Positions 24,641 through 30,895 of a DNA stretch of 36,390 nucleotides are shown here, piece after piece. Position numbers and translations under genes: made by a program. The DNA comes from Parapedobacter sp964613725 (lineage in GTDB: Bacteria > Bacteroidota > Bacteroidia > Sphingobacteriales > Sphingobacteriaceae): positions 1 to 36,390 of the forward strand of contig CAZTJY010000022.1 in NCBI GenBank assembly GCA_964613725.1, written 5' to 3'. Each line of letters begins with the position of its first letter. Within the stretch, counting starts at the first letter, position 1. The notes beneath the pieces are model-generated. The model saw only the letters and a list, made by a program, of their open reading frames with translations. It was not told the origin of the DNA and did not search any database.

Positions 24641-25705
24641 ATGTCTACTAAGCAAACAACCGTACTGATCATTGAGGATAACGACGATATCCGCGAAAGC
24701 ACCCGTGAAATCTTGGAGCTGACGGGTTATCAAGTGTACGAAGCACCGGAAGGGAAAACAGGTGTCGAGCTGGCCATTAAGCACCTACCCGACGTCATCC
24801 TATGCGATATCATGATGCCCGAGCTGGATGGATTCGGCGTGTTGTTTATGCTGTCCAAAAACCAACAGACTGCTACGATACCTTTTATTTTCCTCACAGC
24901 CAAGGCCGAGCGAACGGATATGCGCAAAGCGATGGAACTGGGTGCTGATGATTACCTCACCAAACCGTTTGACGATATCGAGCTGTTGAACGCCATTGAG
25001 ACGCGCTTAAAAAAACGCAAGCAGCTGGGGCCGGAGCCAGAGTCCAATAAAGACCTCCGTTTAAGTGAGGAAGAGCAGGACCTGTTGTTACAGGAGCTCG
25101 TGCAGCGCTCGCGCACGAAGAGCTACAAGAAAAAGCAATTCATCTACCAAGAAGGGGATACGCCGCTGTATGTTTATTTCGTTAAGAAAGGGAGAATACG
25201 TCGGTTCCTGTCCTACCTGGATGGCCGGGAACTGGCGACCGACATTCATGTGGACCACTCGTTCTTCGGTTATGGGGCGATATTGCTCCAACAGCCCTAT
25301 ACAGACAATGCCGAAGCACTTGAAGATAGTGAATTGGCACTCATCGACCGCGACAATTTTTACGAGTTACTTTACCGGAAGCCTGGCATAGCCAACAAAT
25401 TCATTAAATTGCTCTCGGGCAATATCCGGGGCAAGGAAGTCCAGCTACTGGCTTTCGCCTACGATTCGGTCCGCAAACGTGTGGCAAATGCGCTAATCCA
25501 TGTGGCCGGGAAAACGCTGGCTGGAGCCACCGACGATGAATGTCTTATCCGTATTTCGCGTGATGACCTGGCTTCGCTGGCCGGCACAGCCAATGAGACC
25601 ATCAGTCGAATGCTGGCCGATTTTAAGGATGAAAAGCTGATTGCCAAAGAGGGAAACGCCATCCGGATTTTGTCGATCCAAAAGTTGAAGAACATCAAGC
25701 AGTAG
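24641..25705 (+). CDS. Response regulator: receiver fused to CRP/FNR DNA-binding module
   Basis: The product is 354 residues. The receiver domain (about 5-125) has acidic residues Glu12-Asp13, phospho-acceptor Asp56 (LCDIMMP), Thr86 and Lys108. A CRP-like beta-roll follows (about 160-245), then a dimer helix and a Crp-type winged helix (about 300-354). The recognition helix NETISR (Glu319, Ser322, Arg323) matches the FNR pattern. The roll lacks the Glu/Arg-Ser cAMP pocket, and with only two cysteines (55, 301) it cannot hold an FNR iron-sulfur cluster. Activity should therefore depend on phosphorylation, presumably by the FixL-like kinase upstream. I chose the ATG at 24641; the frame is open earlier, but that would overlap the kinase gene. 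Confidence 0.9.
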   Translation: MSTKQTTVLIIEDNDDIRESTREILELTGYQVYEAPEGKTGVELAIKHLPDVILCDIMMPELDGFGVLFMLSKNQQTATIPFIFLTAKAERTDMRKAMELGADDYLTKPFDDIELLNAIETRLKKRKQLGPEPESNKDLRLSEEEQDLLLQELVQRSRTKSYKKKQFIYQEGDTPLYVYFVKKGRIRRFLSYLDGRELATDIHVDHSFFGYGAILLQQPYTDNAEALEDSELALIDRDNFYELLYRKPGIANKFIKLLSGNIRGKEVQLLAFAYDSVRKRVANALIHVAGKTLAGATDDECLIRISRDDLASLAGTANETISRMLADFKDEKLIAKEGNAIRILSIQKLKNIKQ

Positions 25706-25713
25706 GGATGGTC

Positions 25714-25746
25714 ACTAGACCGCTACTTGAGGACTAGTTCAATTTC
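25714..25746 (+). terminator. Weak terminator after the response regulator gene
   Basis: ACTAGACC pairs with GGACTAGT with one A-A mismatch, loop of 9 nt, followed by TCAATTT. The T tract is broken, so termination may be partial. Confidence 0.4.
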
Positions 25747-25777
25747 TACAGAACAAAGCAAACCTGAATTAAAAAAT

Positions 25778-25793
25778 TGTAACCAATATCACT
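25778..25793. promoter_or_regulatory. CRP/FNR-like site upstream of the LDH-like/hemN operon
   Basis: TGTAA-CCAATA-TCACT has the 5-6-5 geometry of CRP-family operators. The same motif occurs before ccoNO (30805-30820); over a 25-bp alignment 19 positions agree. Its centre is 51.5 bp upstream of the first base of the -7 box, as at ccoNO. Confidence 0.65.
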
Positions 25794-25813
25794 TTTTCGA
25801 CTGACGCCATGCA

Positions 25814-25844
25814 TTGCTACCGCTGGCGTACCTCCGTAGTTTTG
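25814..25844 (+). promoter_or_regulatory. Promoter of the LDH-like/hemN/ccoI/ccoS operon
   Basis: TTG (25814-25816), a 20-bp spacer and TAGTTTTG (25837-25844), a full -7 match. The predicted start near 25850 rules out the earlier ATG codons at 25809 and 25851 and points to the ATG at 25896. Confidence 0.65.
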
Positions 25845-25895
25845 GAATCAATGGACAATGAGGTGAATTATTTACCTAAGGACGCGTACGGACGG

Positions 25896-26375
25896 ATGAA
25901 AGCAATCGCTTACAGCATAAAGCCACAAGAAAAGGAGAGCTTGGCACTGGCTAATGGCAAGAAACACGACCTGACTTTGATCTCCAATGAATTGAATGAA
26001 CGGACCGTGTCGTATGCGTTGGGAAAGGAGGCCGTGATCGTCTCTCGTTATGACATCGTAGACCGTAAGATGCTATGGGAATTGAAGCAGGCCGGGATAA
26101 CCAAAATCATTACCCGGTCCAACACCACGACGCATATCGACCTGAACGAAGCTAAGCGAATGGATTTCAAGGTGGCCAACGTACCGGATACAGACCAATC
26201 GGTGGAGAATATTGCCCGGCAAACCATACGTAACCTCAATTCCTGGGGTACTGGAAGATGCGTAGGCAAGGCGTGTTGCTGCCAGAAGGTCTGCGAAATT
26301 GATAAAAAAAAAGCGAAAGCGGAAGTTGATAACCAACAGGCAAATCCTTATCGATATGGTCAAGCGGGCAATTGA
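25896..26375 (+). CDS. Truncated D-lactate-dehydrogenase-like protein with C-terminal cysteine cluster
   Basis: The 159-residue product resembles the N-terminal catalytic-lobe region of D-2-hydroxyacid dehydrogenases. It begins MKAIAYSIKPQEKE, and continues with ITRSNTTTHIDLNEAK and KVANVPDTDQSVENIA. It stops where the NAD-binding Rossmann domain should begin: no GxGxxG, no catalytic Arg, Glu or His. In its place is a tail with Cys122, Cys127, Cys128, Cys129 and Cys133 (C-x4-CCC-x3-C) and then a basic, polar end. Dehydrogenase activity is not expected; metal or heme binding by the tail is a guess. Its end overlaps hemN by 20 bp, and it heads the hemN-ccoI-ccoS operon. The frame is open to 25809 but the promoter lies there. 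Confidence 0.75.
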   Translation: MKAIAYSIKPQEKESLALANGKKHDLTLISNELNERTVSYALGKEAVIVSRYDIVDRKMLWELKQAGITKIITRSNTTTHIDLNEAKRMDFKVANVPDTDQSVENIARQTIRNLNSWGTGRCVGKACCCQKVCEIDKKKAKAEVDNQQANPYRYGQAGN

Positions 26376-27726
26376 TAGCGCAGCATTGGTCGAACGCTAC
26401 AATGTGGCGGCACCGAGGTATACCAGTTATCCCACCGTGCCGTATTGGGAACCGTCTACGTGGAGTGCCAAACAGTGGACCGACCATGTCCGGGCACGCT
26501 TCCTAGCCTCATCTTCGCAAGGCATTGCGATTTACGTCCACCTTCCTTTTTGCGAAAGATTATGCACCTATTGCGGTTGCAATAAACGCATCACGAAAAA
26601 CCATAGCGTCGAAGCGCCGTATATCGATGCGGTATTGGCCGAATGGCAGTTGTACCGCAACGTACTCGGCACTATGGCAATCCCCATCAGCGAAATACAC
26701 CTCGGTGGCGGCACCCCTACATTTTTCAGCCCCGCACAGCTAAAGCGGCTTATGGATGGGTTGTTGCAGGGGTGCCATATATTGCCAAACCCCTCTTTTT
26801 CCTTCGAAGCCCATCCGGCCAATACTACCGAAGCGCACCTGCAAACACTTTTTGACGCCGGCTTCCGGCGCCTGAGCCTAGGTATACAGGATTTCGACCT
26901 CAGGGTACAACGCGTTATCAACCGCTGGCAGACGGAAGCCGATGTGGAGCGGGTAATGATAGGCGCGCGGCGTATTGGCTATTCCTCCGTCAACTTCGAC
27001 CTCATCTACGGTCTACCGCTGCAAACCGAGGAAAGTGTGCAACGAACCATACGGAAAGCACTTGCCATGCAACCCGACCGCATTTCGTTCTATAGCTACG
27101 CCCATGTGCCATGGATGCAACCCGGACAGCGGCATTATACCGAGGCAGATATTCCCAAAGGGCGGGAAAAACTGGCACTCTACAGCATCGGCAAGACACT
27201 TATCGCCGATGCCGGTTACCGCGATGTGGGTATGGACCACTTCGCGTTGCCCGAAGATTCGCTTTGCATGGCGGCAGCGGCAGGTAAGTTACACCGCAAC
27301 TTCATGGGCTATACCGATCGGTATTCGCCGTTGCTCATCGGCCTCGGGGTATCGTCGATCAGCGATTCGTGGACGGCCTTCGCACAAAATGAAAAGACCG
27401 TCGAGACTTATACCGACCGGGTAAAAAGGGGAGAACTCCCCGTGTTCAAAGGCCATGTGCTTTCTGATATGGACCTCACGATAAGGAAACATATCCTCGA
27501 GGTAATGTGCCGGGGGGGCACCACCTTGCGCATGCCTGTTGCGCAGGCGGCGCCAATCTTGGAACGCTTAGCACCACTGGTAGCTGATAGACTGGTCGAA
27601 GTGGATGGTGCGCATATACAGGTCACTCCAATGGGTCTCTCCTTTTTGCGCAATACGTGCATGGCCTTCGATGAGCGGCTCCACGAAAAACAATATACAC
27701 AACCGTTGTTCAGCAGTGCGGTTTAA
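26356..27726 (+). CDS. hemN: Oxygen-independent coproporphyrinogen III dehydrogenase
   Basis: HemN is the radical SAM enzyme that converts coproporphyrinogen III to protoporphyrinogen IX without oxygen. It thus supplies heme under the low oxygen in which cbb3 oxidase is made. The 456-residue product has the cluster motif C66-x3-C70-x2-C73 followed by Gly and Cys75, as in E. coli HemN. It also has HLGGGTPTFF (SAM-binding GGGTP), FDLIYGLPLQT and the HemN C-terminal domain. I start at the ATG at 26356, which gives the usual N-terminus and overlaps the upstream gene by 20 bp, suggesting translational coupling. ccoI follows after 13 bp. Confidence 0.96.
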   Translation: MVKRAIDSAALVERYNVAAPRYTSYPTVPYWEPSTWSAKQWTDHVRARFLASSSQGIAIYVHLPFCERLCTYCGCNKRITKNHSVEAPYIDAVLAEWQLYRNVLGTMAIPISEIHLGGGTPTFFSPAQLKRLMDGLLQGCHILPNPSFSFEAHPANTTEAHLQTLFDAGFRRLSLGIQDFDLRVQRVINRWQTEADVERVMIGARRIGYSSVNFDLIYGLPLQTEESVQRTIRKALAMQPDRISFYSYAHVPWMQPGQRHYTEADIPKGREKLALYSIGKTLIADAGYRDVGMDHFALPEDSLCMAAAAGKLHRNFMGYTDRYSPLLIGLGVSSISDSWTAFAQNEKTVETYTDRVKRGELPVFKGHVLSDMDLTIRKHILEVMCRGGTTLRMPVAQAAPILERLAPLVADRLVEVDGAHIQVTPMGLSFLRNTCMAFDERLHEKQYTQPLFSSAV

Positions 27727-27739
27727 TAACTGAAAACAA

Positions 27740-30154
27740 ATGGCTGTAGGAACCAAAGCTTCAAAAAATACCCGGTGTTTCCATTGCGGCGATGCGGTGA
27801 TGCATGCGGGGTTTACGGCCGATGGCCATGATTTTTGCTGCGTGGGCTGCCAGAGCGTATACCGCATCCTGAGCGGAAATAACATGCAGCAATATTACCG
27901 TTACAACACGCATCCGGGTAAGAAGAAGGACGGCGGGGCGGAGCGATATGAATACCTTGGCGAGCCGGCGATCACCGACAAGTTGATCGATTTCAGAAAC
28001 GAGGACGTCACCGTGGTGACCTTCTATGTGCCGGCTATCCACTGCAGTTCCTGTATCTGGCTCCTTGAGCACCTTTACAAGCTGAATCCGGCCGTGGTGA
28101 GGGCGCAGAGCGACTTTATGAAGAAGCAGGTAAACATCACATTCAAACACGGGGAGCTGCCCATCCGCGGACTGGTCGAGTTGTTGGATGATATCGGGTA
28201 TGCGCCTAAAATTACACTACAGGATGTGGTAAAGGCGGGCCGAAAGTTTTCTCAAAGCGGACTGATCGCCAAGATTGCCGTTGCTGGGTTCTGTTTTGGC
28301 AACTCCATGATGTTGAGCTTTCCCGAATATTTCGGCATGGCAGCCTTTGAGGCGAAGTACGCGACATTCTTTGGATGGATGAATTTCGCCTTCTCGCTTC
28401 CGGTCTTGCTGTATAGCGGTCGGGATTACTTTACCTCGGCATGGCATAGCCTCCGCCAACAGCAACTCAACCTCGATGTGCCGCTGGCACTTGGAATCGC
28501 CGTATTGTTTGTCCGAACCGCGTGGGAGGTTTTTTCGGGCAGCGGCCCCGGATTTGCCGATACACTTTGTGGCCTCGTATTTTTCCTGTTAGTGGGCCGA
28601 TGGGTGCAGCAGCGTACCTACCACCACATTTCGTTCGAGCGCGACTACCGCTCGTATTTTCCAGTAGCGGTAACGCGTATCATCGACGGCGTGATGAAGC
28701 CAATACCCCTTGCGGATATCCGGGTGGGCGACCGCTTGCTCGTCCGCAACGGCGAAATCGTCCCTGCCGATGCCATCCTCCTAAAGGGAAATGCCGATGT
28801 CGATTTCAGCTTCGTTACCGGCGAATCCGAACCGGTACGGAAAGTACTTGGCGAGATTATCTATGCCGGCGGTCGGCAGCGGGGCGAAGCCATCGAGCTG
28901 GAGGTGGTGAAGGCCGTATCGCAAAGTTACCTGACCCAACTGTGGAACAACGAGGCTTTTAAACCCTACGAGCGGAAGTTTCGCACGTTCAGCAACGTGG
29001 TGAGCCGGTATTTTACGGTTGCATTACTTGCCATTGCCATCTCCGCCATGGGTTATTGGTTTTTTCAGGGCAACGCCACAAAGGCGTGGGGCGCATTCAC
29101 CGCGGTATTGATTATCGGCTGCCCGTGCGCATTGGCACTGAGCGGCCCTTTTGCGCTGTCGGCCGCACTCAGCATTTTCGACCGGAACCGGTTCTACGTG
29201 AAAAATACGGCGGCGATTGAGCAGCTGGCAGCAATCGACTGCCTCGTGTTCGACAAAACGGGAACCATCTCTTCGCCGAATGCGTCGCGGATGCATTTCA
29301 ATGGCGAGCTGACGCCCGACGAGCGGGCCATGGTGGTGGCGGCTGCGCAGAACTCCAACCACCCACTCAGCCGCGAGTTGGTCAACTGGGGCGGACCGGT
29401 TGCTCCGATGTGTGTAAGCAGTTTTCAGGAAGTAACAGGCCAAGGGATCAAAGCGGTGGTGGCTGGCCATGACGTGCGTGTGGGGAGCCATGCGTTTGTA
29501 GGAGCCGTGCACACATCGGGTGATGCGGTTCGTGGGAGCCATGCTTTCATGGCCATCGATGGCCATGTGAAAGGCTGCCTTGTAGCTACACAACCCTGGC
29601 GACCGCAGTTGGTCGAGGTGATTGGTCATTTAGCGAAAGATTACGAATTGAGCTTGGTATCGGGCGACCACGACAAGGACCGCGAGCACTTGCGCGTCAT
29701 ATTTCCCAAACGGTCTACATTGTTGTTCAATCGCCTGCCTATCGAGAAGCTGGAATATATCCGGACGTTGCAGGGAGGGGATAAGACGGTGTGCATGTTT
29801 GGCGATGGCCTCAATGACGCCGGGGCATTGAAACAGGCCGATCTGGGCGTGGCCGTGAGCGACGATATCAATAACTTTTCGCCGGGTTGCGATGCCGTAT
29901 TGGACGGCCGTTCATTTCCGCGGCTGCCGCGTTTTTTCGCTTTTGCGAAAGATGTACGCAAGGTTATCCATATGAGTTTTGGTATTTCGCTGGTTTATAA
30001 TGTAATAGGTTTAAGTTTCGCCGTCATGGGTGCCATGTCGCCCCTGTTTGCGGCCATCCTCATGCCCTTGAGTACGGTTACCATTATTGGATTTACCACA
30101 ATGGCCACCCGCATGTATGCTGCTAGACAACAATTAACGGATAACGTATTATGA
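27740..30154 (+). CDS. ccoI: CcoI-type copper-transporting P1B-ATPase for cbb3 oxidase assembly
   Basis: This 804-residue heavy-metal P-type ATPase is needed to deliver copper to the cbb3 oxidase active site. Residues 13-37 form a cysteine-rich N-terminal module (CFHC and CCVGC) typical of the CcoI/FixI branch, followed by a heavy-metal-associated domain with HCSSC (102-105). Membrane helices, TGES (360-363), the transport-site CPC (461-463), the phosphorylation motif DKTGT (Asp505) and GDGLNDAGAL follow. The last codon overlaps the ccoS ATG in an ATGA arrangement. Copper is inferred from the CPC motif and the cbb3 context. Confidence 0.95.
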   Translation: MAVGTKASKNTRCFHCGDAVMHAGFTADGHDFCCVGCQSVYRILSGNNMQQYYRYNTHPGKKKDGGAERYEYLGEPAITDKLIDFRNEDVTVVTFYVPAIHCSSCIWLLEHLYKLNPAVVRAQSDFMKKQVNITFKHGELPIRGLVELLDDIGYAPKITLQDVVKAGRKFSQSGLIAKIAVAGFCFGNSMMLSFPEYFGMAAFEAKYATFFGWMNFAFSLPVLLYSGRDYFTSAWHSLRQQQLNLDVPLALGIAVLFVRTAWEVFSGSGPGFADTLCGLVFFLLVGRWVQQRTYHHISFERDYRSYFPVAVTRIIDGVMKPIPLADIRVGDRLLVRNGEIVPADAILLKGNADVDFSFVTGESEPVRKVLGEIIYAGGRQRGEAIELEVVKAVSQSYLTQLWNNEAFKPYERKFRTFSNVVSRYFTVALLAIAISAMGYWFFQGNATKAWGAFTAVLIIGCPCALALSGPFALSAALSIFDRNRFYVKNTAAIEQLAAIDCLVFDKTGTISSPNASRMHFNGELTPDERAMVVAAAQNSNHPLSRELVNWGGPVAPMCVSSFQEVTGQGIKAVVAGHDVRVGSHAFVGAVHTSGDAVRGSHAFMAIDGHVKGCLVATQPWRPQLVEVIGHLAKDYELSLVSGDHDKDREHLRVIFPKRSTLLFNRLPIEKLEYIRTLQGGDKTVCMFGDGLNDAGALKQADLGVAVSDDINNFSPGCDAVLDGRSFPRLPRFFAFAKDVRKVIHMSFGISLVYNVIGLSFAVMGAMSPLFAAILMPLSTVTIIGFTTMATRMYAARQQLTDNVL

Positions 30155-30324
30155 GCGCGATATTCTTCCTCATCGGCTGCAGCGTGTTCATCGCTTTGAT
30201 ATTTTTGGCAGCCTTCTTCTGGGCCAACAAAACGGGGCAGCACGACGATACCTACACGCCGTCTATACGGATGTTATTTGAGGATGAGGTGGAAGAGGAC
30301 AAAACCGAAAACAAAATTACATGA
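30151..30324 (+). CDS. ccoS: Cbb3-type cytochrome oxidase assembly protein CcoS
   Basis: This 57-residue protein has one N-terminal membrane helix (IFFLIGCSVFIALIFLAAFFW) followed by the family signature WANKTGQHDD and a short acidic tail. CcoS is required to insert heme b and copper into CcoN. The ATG overlaps the ccoI stop as ATGA, showing translational coupling, and the ccoI-ccoS order is the usual one. Its last 8 bp overlap the end of a convergent small gene. It ends the first half of the cbb3 cluster. Confidence 0.93.
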   Translation: MSAIFFLIGCSVFIALIFLAAFFWANKTGQHDDTYTPSIRMLFEDEVEEDKTENKIT

Positions 30325-30598
30325 TTTTCACCAACTCTTCCCACTCTTCCTCCAAGGTGCCGCTGTAGCGTTGGCGCTTGGCCCGCCGATACCAGTAGTC
30401 GGCATTCCACAAATCGCCCTCCTTCCGGTGAAGGTAAGCATGCACATGGGCAGATTGCAGGTCGTTCAGGTCGTTGACTAAATCGTGGGCCTTTTCCCAG
30501 TCGCCCTTTCCATCGTGCCATAGCGCTTCTAATTGCACGGTGAGGCCAATCGGGGGCGTGTCGTGTTTCAATGAGTCTTTGAAGTCAAAAATATCCAT
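30317..30598 (-). CDS. Small conserved hypothetical protein
   Basis: This 93-residue acidic soluble protein is rich in Trp and His (ALWHDGKGDWEKAHDLVNDL, AHVHAYLHRKEGD, NADYWYRRA). It appears helical, and two regions look like TPR-like helical hairpins. I recall similar small proteins in other Bacteroidota but know no function. It has no signal peptide. It is transcribed against the cbb3 genes, overlaps the end of ccoS by 8 bp, and has its own consensus -7 box (30615-30622). The overlap makes antisense effects on ccoS mRNA possible. Confidence 0.75.
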   Translation of the reverse strand: MDIFDFKDSLKHDTPPIGLTVQLEALWHDGKGDWEKAHDLVNDLNDLQSAHVHAYLHRKEGDLWNADYWYRRAKRQRYSGTLEEEWEELVKIM

Positions 30599-30614
30599 AG
30601 TGATTATACTACCC

Positions 30615-30622
30615 CAAAGGTA
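30615..30622 (-). promoter_or_regulatory. -7 element of the small hypothetical gene
   Basis: On the minus strand TACCTTTG is a full -7 consensus, 16 bp upstream of the ATG at 30598. The -33 region is not convincing. Confidence 0.5.
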
Positions 30623-30681
30623 ACGAATCTATAGCGAAACGCCAGCCGTTAGCCAGTCAATACGTCGTTTTTCCTATACTT

Positions 30682-30719
30682 TCCCGATATAATGCCGTGT
30701 TTCCGCGTTTTTATCGGGA
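30682..30719. repeat. 8-bp inverted repeat upstream of ccoNO
   Basis: TCCCGATA (30682-30689) and TATCGGGA (30712-30719) are perfect inverted copies separated by 22 bp. No T tract follows, so it is more likely a binding site or part of the adjacent repeats than a terminator. Confidence 0.5.
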
Positions 30720-30725
30720 CATATA

Positions 30726-30769
30726 CGGATATACATGGGATAGGACGGGGATATCACTGGGATAGAACA
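30726..30769. repeat. Four 11-bp phased GGATA repeats upstream of ccoNO
   Basis: GGATA starts at 30727, 30738, 30749 and 30760, exactly 11 bp apart. The units are CGGATATACAT, GGGATAGGACG, GGGATATCACT and GGGATAGAACA. A fifth, diverged copy (GGGACATATAC) precedes at 30716. They lie on one DNA face, 36 bp upstream of the CRP-like site. In the 297-bp gap these repeats, the inverted repeat and the promoter elements are all I can support. Confidence 0.8.
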
Positions 30770-30804
30770 GGAGGAAGGCATAAGACATCATCAACGATAA
30801 AATA

Positions 30805-30820
30805 TGTGACCACCATTACT
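30805..30820. promoter_or_regulatory. CRP/FNR-like site upstream of ccoNO
   Basis: TGTGA-CCACCA-TTACT is the partner of the site at 25778-25793: same half-site pattern, same ACCA in the spacer, same TTTT flank, and the same distance to the -7 box (centre to first base 51.5 bp). Confidence 0.65.
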
Positions 30821-30840
30821 TTTAAACCCGACACCCATCA

Positions 30841-30871
30841 TTCGGCTGACACTGCGATGACAGTAATTTTA
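30841..30871 (+). promoter_or_regulatory. ccoNO operon promoter
   Basis: TTCG (30841-30844), a 19-bp spacer and TAATTTTA (30864-30871) each differ by one base from the Bacteroidota TTTG and TAnnTTTG boxes. Such a weak core is what an activator-dependent promoter would show. The ATG is 25 bp after the -7 box. Confidence 0.5.
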
Positions 30872-30895
30872 CCCCAAGAAAAATAACGTTCATCC

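Noticed and set aside
25809..25895. Earlier ATG codons (25809, 25851) for the LDH-like protein
   Set aside because: They lie within or right at the predicted promoter and start of transcription, and the family N-terminus begins at the ATG at 25896.
30692..30886. 64-codon plus-strand frame upstream of ccoNO
   Set aside because: It runs through the 11-bp repeats, the CRP-like site and the promoter, and its translation shows no protein-like pattern.
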